A stretch of 13,630 nt of DNA. It comes from Phycisphaerae bacterium (GTDB lineage Bacteria; Planctomycetota; Phycisphaerae; UBA1845). The position numbers and the translations under genes were made by a program. The stretch lies in the NCBI GenBank assembly GCA_029260155.1, contig JAJDDU010000410.1, forward strand, positions 1 through 13,630. The letters run 5' to 3'. The notes beneath the pieces were generated by a model. That model worked only from the letters and a program-made list of their open reading frames with translations, was not told the DNA's origin and did no database searches. This document shows, piece by piece, positions 1-6,613 of the stretch (positions within the stretch are counted from its first letter, which is position 1; every line of letters starts with the position of its first letter).

Positions 1-315
1 ATCGAGTTCGAAGGATCCACGCGTGACTTGTTCGAAAATGTAACGCAGGATGAGGTCATACTCGAGCTCACGTCTGAGGTTCTCCCCACCGTAAAAACTG
101 CGCTCACCGGGAACACGGGGGATCTAATCCGGATCACCTCGATGATGTCCGGGATCGGAGAAACCTCGGGCGGGTCGACCCGGATATACAACCCGATTCT
201 CGACACCGTGTTCATTGTTCCCGAGCCTGGTAGCGCGAGCTTGCTGCTCATCGGGATCTTGCTGGCGGCGATGCAGCGCAGGTCTGCATCGCCGAATGTC
301 TCAAGAAACACCTGA
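1..315 (+). CDS. PEP-CTERM sorting-domain protein, C-terminal part (5' end outside window)
   Basis: The frame is open from base 1, so the gene starts upstream of the window; the first TTG at 28 is probably not the true start. About 104 residues are visible, ending at TGA 313-315. The body is a small Thr/Ser/Gly-rich segment with no domain I recognise. The last ~30 residues are diagnostic: VPEPGSASLLLIGILLAAM followed by Q-R-R and a short tail. That is the PEP-CTERM layout of a Pro-Glu-Pro motif, a hydrophobic helix and a basic cluster. In known systems an exosortase cleaves such tails after export, placing the protein at the cell surface or in exopolysaccharide; that role is inferred here and no exosortase gene is in the window. 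The next gene starts 28 nt downstream on the same strand, so the two may be co-transcribed. Confident about the tail, not about function. Confidence 0.8.
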   Translation: MEFEGSTRDLFENVTQDEVILELTSEVLPTVKTALTGNTGDLIRITSMMSGIGETSGGSTRIYNPILDTVFIVPEPGSASLLLIGILLAAMQRRSASPNVSRNT

Positions 316-330
316 CATCTAACACTTCAC

Positions 331-336
331 GGAGGT
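331..336 (+). promoter_or_regulatory. Ribosome binding site of the beta-helix gene
   Basis: GGAGGT is a near-perfect Shine-Dalgarno sequence, 7 nt before the ATG at 344, and it fixes that start. It is stronger than the sites in front of most genes in this window, suggesting efficient translation of the secreted beta-helix protein. Confidence 0.75.
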
Positions 337-343
337 ACAAATC

Positions 344-1369
344 ATGAATCGAATTCCATGCACATGCGCGGTAACACTTCTTTCTTGCTGTCTGAGCGCG
401 AGCGCGCAGCCGGTGCTCTACGTGGACACTGACGCGACTGGCGCCAACGACGGATCGAATTGGTGCAACGCGTACAACGAGCTCTTTAGCGCCATCAATA
501 ACGCCGAATTCTCCGGGGGAGACGTGACCGAAATCTGGGTGGCGGAGGGCACGTACCGCCCGGCAGTGTGTCTTCCCCCGCCCTTTCATCCTTGCGACGC
601 GCAGTCGCCGCAGCGCTCCCTTTCCTTTCGACTCGTCAACGACGTGGCGATCAAGGGCGGATACGCCGGATGCGCCGAGCCGGACCCTGACGCACGTGAC
701 ATCGATCTCCACTTGACGATTCTCAGCGGAGACCTCGAGGAGAACGATGTCGGTATTCCCGACCCCACACGGGATGAGAACTCGATCCACGTGGTCACCG
801 CCCACGGGACCGAAGCGGACCCCATCCTGCCGACCGCCGTGCTCGACGGGTTCACCATCACCGGCGGGAACGCGGACGGAACGGGCGGCTTCCCCCAAGA
901 CGAGACCGGCGGGGGCTTGCAGAACTTGCGGGGGAGTCCTACCGTGATCTCGTGCACGTTTGAGAAGAACACCGCCCTGGCCGGCGCGGGAATACTCTGC
1001 GAGGTGGACAGCCACGCGAGTGTGATCAACTGCGTATTCCGCGACAACATCGCCACAGACGACGGCGGCGGAATGCTCACCTTCAAGGGATCCGTGCCGG
1101 AGCTGACGAACTGTCGCTTCGAGCGGAACCGGGCCGGACGCGCGGGCGGCGGGCTGTGCGTCTTGAGCTCGCCGGGGGATATCACGATCAGCGGCTGCGA
1201 CTTCACCAACAACGTGGCCAACACCAGCAGCTCCAGCAACGGCGGTGGGGGCGTCGCGCTGCACGGCATTGACTACACCGCCAACGTGACCGACTGCGAT
1301 TTCAGACGGAACGCGGGCAATCGCGGGGGCGGGCTTCAGATCGGCAGCACGAACGGGTCGTCATCGTAG
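344..1369 (+). CDS. Secreted Pmp-like right-handed parallel beta-helix protein, N-terminal part (ends at in-frame TAG)
   Basis: A 341-residue reading frame. Residues 1-21 form a signal peptide with a probable cleavage ASA|QP; the LLSC at 12-15 is a weak lipobox alternative. The mature N-terminus carries LYVDTDATGANDGSNW, the block that opens many planctomycete beta-helix proteins. From about residue 165 the sequence becomes rungs of the chlamydial-Pmp type, with repeated C-x-F-x-x-N strands (CTFEKN, CVFRDN, CRFERN, CDFTNN, CDFRRN) alternating with GGG turns. The likely role is a surface or extracellular beta-helix that adheres to or processes a polymer. No catalytic residues can be assigned. 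The frame stops at TAG 1367-1369 within a loop between rungs. The sequence after the stop continues the same rungs in the same frame (1370-2851), so this is best read as half of one ~835-residue gene: a nonsense mutation, read-through site or sequence error. Confidence 0.8.
   Translation: MNRIPCTCAVTLLSCCLSASAQPVLYVDTDATGANDGSNWCNAYNELFSAINNAEFSGGDVTEIWVAEGTYRPAVCLPPPFHPCDAQSPQRSLSFRLVNDVAIKGGYAGCAEPDPDARDIDLHLTILSGDLEENDVGIPDPTRDENSIHVVTAHGTEADPILPTAVLDGFTITGGNADGTGGFPQDETGGGLQNLRGSPTVISCTFEKNTALAGAGILCEVDSHASVINCVFRDNIATDDGGGMLTFKGSVPELTNCRFERNRAGRAGGGLCVLSSPGDITISGCDFTNNVANTSSSSNGGGGVALHGIDYTANVTDCDFRRNAGNRGGGLQIGSTNGSSS
1367..1369 (+). other. In-frame TAG interrupting the beta-helix gene
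   Basis: The codons read TCG TCA TCG TAG GCC CCG AGC. Frame 2 is open from 344 to the TAG and again from 1370 to TGA 2849-2851. Residues either side (NGSSS / APSANV) look like one Ser-rich loop between a C-D-F-R-R-N rung and a C-K-F-I-D-N rung. A single base change would restore sense, for example TCG (Ser) or TAC (Tyr). Genome-wide TAG reassignment is unlikely because pilN in this window ends with TAG. Confidence 0.85.
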
Positions 1370-1384
1370 GCCCCGAGCGCAAAC

Positions 1385-2851
1385 GTGACGCTCTGCAAGT
1401 TCATCGACAACGTCGCGGATCCCTTGCTTGTGGACGGATTCGGCGGGGGCGTGTGGACGGTTATGTTCCGGGGCGCCATGGGGGGCGCCAACAGCATCGC
1501 CATCAACAACTGCCTGTTTGGGCGTAATACAGCCAAGACCGACGGAGGCGGGCTGCATATCGGCATCTGGGGCGGGGGTCTCACGTTGCCATCCTTGGCA
1601 GACAACACGTTCAGCGACAACACCGCGACCAACGGCAGCGGCGGCGGGATCTATCACACTGAAATCAGACCCGTGCTGCGGAACTGCATCCTGTGGGGGA
1701 ACACGGACAGCGGTGGGACGGACGCATCGTCGCAGATTCACTCCAACGCCCCAGGATTCTCTCCCGACGCCAAGTACACTGATTGGCAAGGTCACATCGG
1801 TGGGACCGGGAACATTAACGCGGACCCGCTGTTCGAGGATCCCACCGGCAGCAACGGCAATCCCGACGACGACTTTCGGATCGGGGATCCCCTGTCGCTG
1901 GTGATCGACGCCGGGGACAACATCGCGATTCCCCCCGGGCTCAATGAGGATCTCGACGGCAGCCCGCGAATCGTGAACGCGATCGTCGACATGGGTGCCC
2001 ACGAGGTTCAATGCCTGGACGTGACCGACTGTGCGGATCTTGATGCGAACGGGATTACCGACGACGTCTGCACGTGGTGGGAGTGCGCCGCGGGAGCATG
2101 CAACGGGATTCCCAAAGTTTACCCGTCCGACATGGGCAGCGCGCTCGGGGCATGCCCGCTGGACACGTTTTGCGGCCTGCCCGACTCGCTTCATGCTTTG
2201 ACGTGCTTCCAGGCAACAAACCCCTGTGACAAGATCAATATCGACGCGGGCGGGGCCCTCGGCGCCTGCGCGCCGGACGGGTTCTGCAACCTGGCCGACG
2301 CTTTGCATGCACTGACTTGCTTTCAAGGCACCAACACATGCACGTGCGCCCGACCCCTCATGGGCGGCCCACCGGAACCGTCCGTTGTCGGGGTCACGGA
2401 GCTTGTGGCGGTCCCGGCGCCGTTTTCCGTTTCGGCGGACATCAATGGCGTGCGGATATTCGCGAAGGATCCCCTGGTTCATTTTCGGGCGTACCAGTTG
2501 CACGTGGAAGTCAGCGGCGGGTTGGTGGGGCAGTTCGAGTTGGTGGACATCACGATCGAGGACCGCGCGGACTACGTCTTCGCGGGAGCCGGGGAGACAC
2601 TTGATGCGTTCAACGTGACAAAAGGCCAGATGATTAACATGATGATCGACGGCGATGCTGCGACCGGTCAGATGGCGTACTTGGCCACGTTCACGTATCG
2701 CGTTTCGTCGGATGCGGTTGGTACGTTTGTCGTGGACATACTGCACGACGAAGCCAATCAGGATCAGACGTTTCTGGTCGGCGCCGAGCAGACGGACAAA
2801 ATCGAGGTTGTCGCAACGACGCCCGGTGTGATGTCGGCGTCATCGCCGTGA
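1385..2851 (+). CDS. Beta-helix protein, C-terminal part: Pmp-like rungs, dockerin-like F-hands, beta-sandwich end
   Basis: In the same frame as the 344-1369 segment and very probably its continuation. The GTG at 1385 is only the first possible start after the TAG and has no Shine-Dalgarno sequence; ATG 1463 is another candidate. Rungs continue (CKFIDN, CLFGRN, NTFSDN with GGG turns). They are followed by the usual capping segment: CILWGN, then NADPLFED, then SLVIDAGDN and VDMGAHEVQC. A Cys-rich linker (CTWWECAAGAC) leads into two tandem 38-residue dockerin-like units at 2129-2341. The last ~160 residues are beta-rich and predicted soluble, with VDITIEDRADYVFAG and YLATFTYRVSS. They vaguely resemble a cohesin-type beta-sandwich, which I cannot confirm by eye. 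There is no transmembrane anchor or PEP-CTERM tail. Alone this part would lack a signal peptide, so it is probably only functional joined to the N-terminal part. Confidence 0.75.
   Translation: MTLCKFIDNVADPLLVDGFGGGVWTVMFRGAMGGANSIAINNCLFGRNTAKTDGGGLHIGIWGGGLTLPSLADNTFSDNTATNGSGGGIYHTEIRPVLRNCILWGNTDSGGTDASSQIHSNAPGFSPDAKYTDWQGHIGGTGNINADPLFEDPTGSNGNPDDDFRIGDPLSLVIDAGDNIAIPPGLNEDLDGSPRIVNAIVDMGAHEVQCLDVTDCADLDANGITDDVCTWWECAAGACNGIPKVYPSDMGSALGACPLDTFCGLPDSLHALTCFQATNPCDKINIDAGGALGACAPDGFCNLADALHALTCFQGTNTCTCARPLMGGPPEPSVVGVTELVAVPAPFSVSADINGVRIFAKDPLVHFRAYQLHVEVSGGLVGQFELVDITIEDRADYVFAGAGETLDAFNVTKGQMINMMIDGDAATGQMAYLATFTYRVSSDAVGTFVVDILHDEANQDQTFLVGAEQTDKIEVVATTPGVMSASSP
2129..2341 (+). 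repeat. Tandem 38-residue Cys-containing dockerin-like F-hand repeat
   Basis: Two coding repeats with a 114-nt period. Unit 1 begins at 2129 (D-M-G-S-A-L-G-A-C) and unit 2 at 2243 (D-A-G-G-A-L-G-A-C). Both then follow D-x-F-C-x-L-x-D-x-L-H-A-L-T-C-F-Q-x-T-N-x-C, and unit 2 reads DGFCNLADALHALTCF. The spacing matches the dockerin pattern D-G-x-V-N-x-x-D-A-x-x-L, with Cys at the usual Val position and three further Cys per unit. The DNA copies have drifted clearly while the protein pattern is kept, so selection is on the peptide. Confidence 0.75.
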
Positions 2852-3025
2852 CTCATCGGTGAATCGCTGCCGAGTCGGCCGTAGCAGGGCATCGAAACTT
2901 TACAACCAAGTGGCGATGGGCCTGGGATACACGTGGTGTTCCGGACCCGTCGTCTTGTTGGATGCGGGTGGGGAGTCGAGTTTGAATCGAGAGGGCGGGC
3001 GATTTGTGGCCTCTTGATTTGCCTC

Positions 3026-3042
3026 GGCGGGTGAAACCCGCC
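3026..3042. terminator. GC hairpin between convergent genes, possible bidirectional terminator
   Basis: GGCGGGT (3026-3032), loop GAA, then ACCCGCC (3036-3042): a perfect 7-bp stem. It sits in the 228-nt gap between the ends of the beta-helix gene and the convergent S1 gene, which is where a shared terminator would lie. Neither side has a run of T, so it is not a textbook intrinsic terminator. I see nothing else in this gap. Confidence 0.35.
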
Positions 3043-3079
3043 CTTGGCAAGCCAGATTCCCTGGCCACACCGCCGCCGA

Positions 3080-4570
3080 TCACCAGTCGAAGTGGGACGC
3101 GAGGCCGCCGCGGAGGGGCTTCGTGCGTTTGCGTTTGACGGGGGCTTCTGTGGGTGCAACTGCCTCTGCCGATTCCAAAGTCGCCCGAATCGAAAGAGAG
3201 ATACGGCGTTTCTTGCCGTCGACGCCCAGAACTTTCACCTTGACCTCGTCGCCTACGGTGGCCACTTCCTGTGTGCTGTTTACCCGCCGATCAGAGAGCT
3301 CGGAGATGTGAATCATCCCTTCGATGCCCGGCGCCAACTCGACGAGGACGCCGAAATCCAGCAGCTTGCTGACTTTCCCGGTCACGATGGAATCCGGCGC
3401 AAAGGTCTCGGGCACCGTCGCCCAGGGATCTTCCGTTAGCTGTTTGATGCTGAGGCTTATCCGCCGACGTTTGGTATCAACGCCGATCACGACCACGTCG
3501 ACGACTTGGCCGACCGTGAACATCTCGCCCGCGCCGCCCAACCGGTGTGTCCATGACAGCTCGCTGAGCGGAATCAGCCCGACGATTCCATCGGCCACCT
3601 CCGCGAAGGCTCCGAAATCGGCAAGCTTGACGACGGGGACCTGCAACTTTGTCCCGACGGCGAATCTATCACCCAGGTCGGACCAGGGGTCGGGCGTCAT
3701 CTGCTTCATGCCCAGCGAGATGCGCTTTCGGTCCTTGTTCACCTTCAGGACCTTGACTTCAACATTGTCGCCGATCTTGACGACATCACTCGGCTTCTCG
3801 ACGGGCGTCCATTTCATGTCGCTGATGTGGACGAGGCCGTGAACCCCGCCAAGGTCGATGAACGCACCGAATTCGGCGAAGTTGGTCACGACCCCCTTAA
3901 GTACTTGCCCGACTTCGAGGTTCTGGAGCAAATTCACGCGCGATTCCGCCGCCTCTTTCTTGAGAACGGCGCGTCGGCTGACGATCAGTTTCTGGTTTTT
4001 CTCGTCGATTTCGACGATCTCGCAACGTGCGTCCTGCCCAAGAAGGACGGAAATGTCTTTCAACGCTCGCGTGTCGACCTGGGACGAGGGCATGAAACCA
4101 CGCACCGTGCCGAACTGCACCTCAAGCCCCCCCTTGTTCATCCCCGAGATCTTGCCCTCAAGGATAGCTCCGACGGTCATTCCAGTGAAGGCCGAAATGA
4201 CAGGTGTCCCCTTGCGGCTGACGTGAAGCAGCTCGGTCCGAACGTCAAACTCGACGACCACGACTTCCACTTCCGCTCCGACCGCAGGCAAAGTGCCATT
4301 GTCAAACTGGGTGCGGGCGATGACCGCCTGGCGACGAAGCCCCACGTCCAGGAACACCTGGTCGCCCGCGATGACGGCGACACTGCCTCGTAGCTCCGTT
4401 CCGGCGGTCGGGATACCGCCGCGTGTGCGAGCGGGCGTTGAAACGGGTGCCGCCTCAGGAGTCCGCTCGGGCACATCGCACGGTTGGGCATCTTTGATGT
4501 CGGCCGGCATGACCGGATCGGATGGTGGCACGTTGGACGACGATGGTGATGGAAGGGGGGAATCGCTCAT
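3080..4570 (-). CDS. rpsA: Ribosomal protein S1-like protein with five S1 RNA-binding domains
   Basis: A 496-residue soluble protein. It opens with a ~55-residue Pro/Ser-rich disordered stretch. A degenerate S1-like OB fold follows at about 58-120 (GSVAVIAGDQVFLDVGL), then S1 folds near 132-200, 219-288, 302-376 and 390-462. The last four have the usual G-x-V/F...DFGAF...GL(V/I)(H/P)(I/L)S...KVL.VD...KRISLS pattern; the third (FGAFIDLGGVHGLVHISDM) is the best match. The tail is basic (VKRKRTKPLRGG) and ends SHFDW. Bacterial S1 helps mRNA bind the 30S ribosome; this protein is shorter than the six-domain E. coli S1 but within the range of other phyla. The start ATG 4568-4570 is the first in frame; the Shine-Dalgarno sequence is weak, as expected for rpsA-type genes. 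It lies downstream of the secretion operon but has its own promoter candidate, so a functional link is not implied. It could instead be an S1 paralogue. Confidence 0.85.
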   Translation of the reverse strand: MSDSPLPSPSSSNVPPSDPVMPADIKDAQPCDVPERTPEAAPVSTPARTRGGIPTAGTELRGSVAVIAGDQVFLDVGLRRQAVIARTQFDNGTLPAVGAEVEVVVVEFDVRTELLHVSRKGTPVISAFTGMTVGAILEGKISGMNKGGLEVQFGTVRGFMPSSQVDTRALKDISVLLGQDARCEIVEIDEKNQKLIVSRRAVLKKEAAESRVNLLQNLEVGQVLKGVVTNFAEFGAFIDLGGVHGLVHISDMKWTPVEKPSDVVKIGDNVEVKVLKVNKDRKRISLGMKQMTPDPWSDLGDRFAVGTKLQVPVVKLADFGAFAEVADGIVGLIPLSELSWTHRLGGAGEMFTVGQVVDVVVIGVDTKRRRISLSIKQLTEDPWATVPETFAPDSIVTGKVSKLLDFGVLVELAPGIEGMIHISELSDRRVNSTQEVATVGDEVKVKVLGVDGKKRRISLSIRATLESAEAVAPTEAPVKRKRTKPLRGGLASHFDW

Positions 4571-4721
4571 GGGATTAACCTAACACCGCAGCCGGACTCA
4601 AGGATCATGCGCGACGCCTGCGGGGGATTCAGAATTCCGCATGCTGACTCCGGTCGAGCGTCGCTGGGTTGGCGTTCCGAAGTCCGAATCGACCCGCAAA
4701 CCGCTCCGACACAGCACTCCA

Positions 4722-4750
4722 GTTCTATCGCAATTCAGTCCGAGAGTCAA
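4722..4750 (-). promoter_or_regulatory. Sigma70-type promoter candidate for the S1 gene
   Basis: On the - strand, TTGACT (plus 4745-4750; five of six matches to TTGACA) is followed after exactly 17 nt by TAGAAC (plus 4722-4727; four of six to TATAAT). Transcription would start near 4714, leaving about 140 nt of leader before ATG 4570. It separates the S1 gene from the secretion operon. It was found by eye only. Confidence 0.45.
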
Positions 4751-4814
4751 TCGCTCGGTCACGGGGGTGAAACAGTGAAGTAAGCGGGTCTTTCCGCGGC
4801 GATATGGAATAGCG

Positions 4815-4874
4815 ATACAGGCCGACGACTGGCCCCCGGGGGTATATCCCGGAGTCCTGTCGAGCGGCCTGTAT
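4815..4874. repeat. 60-nt inverted-repeat structure after the pseudopilin gene
   Basis: ATACAGGCCG (4815-4824) pairs perfectly with CGGCCTGTAT (4865-4874). Inside, CGAC (4826-4829) can pair with GTCG (4859-4862), and CCGGG (4836-4840) with CCCGG (4848-4852) around a GGTATAT loop. In the - strand transcript it begins 32 nt after the pseudopilin stop, so it could end the operon transcript or protect its 3' end. No T tract follows it on either strand, so it is not a standard intrinsic terminator. Confidence 0.5.
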
Positions 4875-4906
4875 AAGAATGCTTGTGATGGGCTAGGGAA
4901 CGGCGA

Positions 4907-5386
4907 TCAGTAGGTCGTGAACAGGTCGCCTGAATCGTCCGTTGCAGTGCCGGAGTTGGCGGTGATCTTGCCGGTACCGACGATGTAGATCCAGCCGGTC
5001 GCGGAAGCGGCCACTGCACCGACGGCGCTCTTGCCCTTGCCGTTGTTGGCGCCGGCTCCGACTTTCAGAGCGGGAACTGCAACAAGATACGGTCCGTAAA
5101 TGTGCGTTGCGTCCTTGGTTGCATTGGTGCCGCCGATGTCGTCCGTGTAGAGAGTCAGTTGGTCGGAAAACGTCAGCACGGCCGGGTAGACGCCATTGTG
5201 CTCGGCTGCGTAGAGGTCGATCGCGTTACGCAACACATAGATGTCGCCGCGCAGACCGGCTGCGCCGGCGCCTGCGGCGCCGCGACTGATACGCGGCACG
5301 GCAATGGCTGCGATCACTCCGATGATGACGATCACAATTACCAGTTCCACAAGACTAAATCCGAGTGTCTTCGTACGCTGTTTCAT
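4907..5386 (-). CDS. gspG: Type II secretion / type IV pilus-like pseudopilin (GspG-like)
   Basis: A 159-residue prepilin. Residues 1-9 are a short basic class III leader (MKQRTKTLG). Prepilin peptidase would cut G9|F10, giving a mature protein starting FSLVE with the conserved Glu5 (residue 14). The ~22-residue hydrophobic helix VELVIVIVIIGVIAAIAVP follows, used both as membrane anchor and for packing into the pseudopilus. The C-terminal domain is small and Gly/Ala-rich, with an aromatic end (GWIYIVGTGKI...FTTY); the overall length suits the major pseudopilin GspG. A minor pilin or a type IV pilin of another name cannot be excluded. It is the last gene of the operon, 82 nt after the PilP/GspC-like gene, a larger gap than most in the operon. 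It may therefore also be transcribed or processed separately to give high dosage, but I see no clear promoter in that gap. Confidence 0.85.
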   Translation of the reverse strand: MKQRTKTLGFSLVELVIVIVIIGVIAAIAVPRISRGAAGAGAAGLRGDIYVLRNAIDLYAAEHNGVYPAVLTFSDQLTLYTDDIGGTNATKDATHIYGPYLVAVPALKVGAGANNGKGKSAVGAVAASATGWIYIVGTGKITANSGTATDDSGDLFTTY

Positions 5387-5468
5387 GGCTGATGATCCGT
5401 TTGCGTGCCTGTTGCGATACCAAACCCTAACGCTGGATCCATATCGACGTGACGGCGCATGCCCTTAA

Positions 5469-6020
5469 TTACTTTCCGTCGGAATCGCGGGTTTCCGCGG
5501 AGGCGACCGATAATGTGACGTTCCCTTCCGCGCATCGGAACGTAGCGGTCGTCCCTGTCATCGCGGTGAGTTCGCAGTCGCCGAGCGAATCTCCCACCCG
5601 CAGCCAGTGATCGTCCACGATGGCAAATGACGATCGCTCCCCGAGCATGACGGCCGTGAGACTGCGGTCCTGGCGAAGGGACTCCGCAGCGGTTCGCTTG
5701 GCTTTAACCCGTCCGTCAGACCCGCGCACATCGCCGGTGTCAAGCAGCAGCATCTCCGCTCGAATCGTGTCGGTCGTTGAAAACACATCGCGCAGGACAT
5801 GCTCGCTCGATATGGGAGGCAGGTTCGATGGAAACGGCGTCACCGCCACCGATACGACAGGTCCCATGGGCGTTTCTATGCCGGCGCCACCTGCCAGGGG
5901 GGTCGCCCCAGCTTGCGCCTCCGATGGTGCGGTGGCTTGAAACGTGATACGGTCCGCCGCCAACGCCAAGCCGCCGAGTATCAGAATCGCGCCGTAGGTT
6001 TGTTTCTTGCGTCGGTTCAT
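5469..6020 (-). CDS. PilP/GspC-like inner-membrane component
   Basis: A 183-residue protein. A basic N-terminus (MNRRKKQ) precedes one hydrophobic segment at about 9-22, then a Pro/Ala-rich periplasmic linker to about residue 75. A folded C-terminal domain lies near 119-174: LTAVMLGERSSFAIVDDHWLR, then VGDSL, then TATFRCAEGNVTLSV. That order (a strand before 'G', an 'a/sIVD..w..vGD.l' core, then a short '..v.l...g...L.v' pair) is the shape of the HR domain in GspC and the beta-domain of PilP, which contact the secretin. Its position directly after pilO supports PilP, while the N-terminal membrane helix without a lipobox is more like GspC. I therefore give no symbol. It starts at ATG 6020, 28 nt after the pilO stop, with a weak ribosome binding site. 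Confidence 0.65.
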   Translation of the reverse strand: MNRRKKQTYGAILILGGLALAADRITFQATAPSEAQAGATPLAGGAGIETPMGPVVSVAVTPFPSNLPPISSEHVLRDVFSTTDTIRAEMLLLDTGDVRGSDGRVKAKRTAAESLRQDRSLTAVMLGERSSFAIVDDHWLRVGDSLGDCELTAMTGTTATFRCAEGNVTLSVASAETRDSDGK

Positions 6021-6048
6021 TACAATAGTCGTTCGTCTGGCATCTGAG

Positions 6049-6597
6049 TTACTGGTAAGACGAGAAGAAACTGACTGTCAGCTCACTGCGACGCGTAGGA
6101 TTCGGTATGGCGGACGCGACCGCGACCGGTCCGACGCTCAAGTAAGCCATGTCGGACCAAAACGAACACGCTTCATAGCTCTGAAGGAAACCGACGTGGT
6201 CCCTGAAGCTTCCTTCAGTTTTGATCCTGTAACGAAGTTCCAGGATGTTGGGGTAGCGGATGGTCGACACCGGAGCGACTTCCAGAATCTTGACATGGTT
6301 GCGGTTGGCCAGCGCGACGATCTTGTTGAGATCCTGGTCGATCGGTGATTCGTCAGGAAGCCTGCCGAGACCCTCGGCAGAGGCCAGCAATTCCTGGCGG
6401 CGCGCCGTCCGCACATCGAGCATGCCCTGAAGTTGCAGCTGTTCGTTTTGGAGCTGGGATACTTCCTCGGTGAGGGCGAACATCTGACTTGAGGCGGTAT
6501 CCGGCTTAATGAACGCATACCATCCGACGCCTCCGACAATTGCCGAAACCACCAGGGTGCCGACGAGATCGATCAACAGCAACGGTCGGTTTTTCAT
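6049..6597 (-). CDS. pilO: PilO-like inner-membrane assembly protein
   Basis: A 182-residue bitopic membrane protein. There are a few cytoplasmic residues, a transmembrane helix near 8-29 (LIDLVGTLVVSAIVGGVGW), a Leu/Gln-rich coiled coil near 37-70, and a C-terminal domain near 95-175. That domain has the PilO-type pattern: IVALANRNHVKILEVAP, then LRYRIKTEGSF, then VGFLQSYEA. In type IV pilus systems PilO pairs with PilN in the inner membrane and links cytoplasmic PilM to PilP and the secretin; GspM is the T2SS analogue. It starts 16 nt after the pilN stop behind a clear GGAGGA site. The family call rests on topology, gene order and weak motif similarity together, as PilO sequences vary widely. 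Confidence 0.75.
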   Translation of the reverse strand: MKNRPLLLIDLVGTLVVSAIVGGVGWYAFIKPDTASSQMFALTEEVSQLQNEQLQLQGMLDVRTARRQELLASAEGLGRLPDESPIDQDLNKIVALANRNHVKILEVAPVSTIRYPNILELRYRIKTEGSFRDHVGFLQSYEACSFWSDMAYLSVGPVAVASAIPNPTRRSELTVSFFSSYQ

Positions 6598-6605
6598 TGC
6601 GTGCG

Positions 6606-6611
6606 TCCTCC
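6606..6611 (-). promoter_or_regulatory. Ribosome binding site of pilO
   Basis: GGAGGA on the - strand, 8 nt before ATG 6597. It lies just after the TAG stop of pilN (6614-6616) and supports the chosen pilO start. Confidence 0.65.
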
Positions 6612-6613
6612 GA

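Larger units (their letters stand above)
4571..4906. other. 336-nt intergenic region upstream of the S1 gene
   Basis: I see no credible coding frame here. It holds a - strand promoter candidate (4722-4750) that would give the S1 gene a leader of about 140 nt. It also holds a 60-nt inverted-repeat structure (4815-4874) directly after the pseudopilin gene. I looked for a cyclic-di-GMP riboswitch core in the leader and did not see one. The rest is unassigned. Confidence 0.6.

Noticed and set aside
248..1264. Long - strand frame opposite the beta-helix gene
   Set aside because: It is Arg/Val/Gly-rich without any domain, and the + strand has a signal peptide, strong ribosome binding site and repeated rungs; it is a GC-driven shadow.
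1385..1387. GTG as a true independent start for the second beta-helix segment
   Set aside because: There is no Shine-Dalgarno sequence or signal peptide, and it begins in the middle of a rung, so it is a by-product of the TAG.
1361..2746. 461-residue - strand frame opposite the second half of the beta-helix gene
   Set aside because: It has no recognisable motif and an Arg/His/Val-rich composition; the + strand encodes clear repeat architecture over the same bases.
344..2851. Genome-wide reassignment of TAG as a sense codon
   Set aside because: pilN ends with TAG (6614-6616) directly before the pilO ribosome binding site, so TAG acts as a stop here.
3827..4393. + strand frames across the S1 gene
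   Set aside because: The - strand shows repeated S1 domains throughout; the + strand frames have no motifs.
4571..4906. Cyclic-di-GMP riboswitch in the region before the S1 gene
   Set aside because: I could not find the conserved GEMM core sequences on either strand; only a simple nested hairpin is visible.
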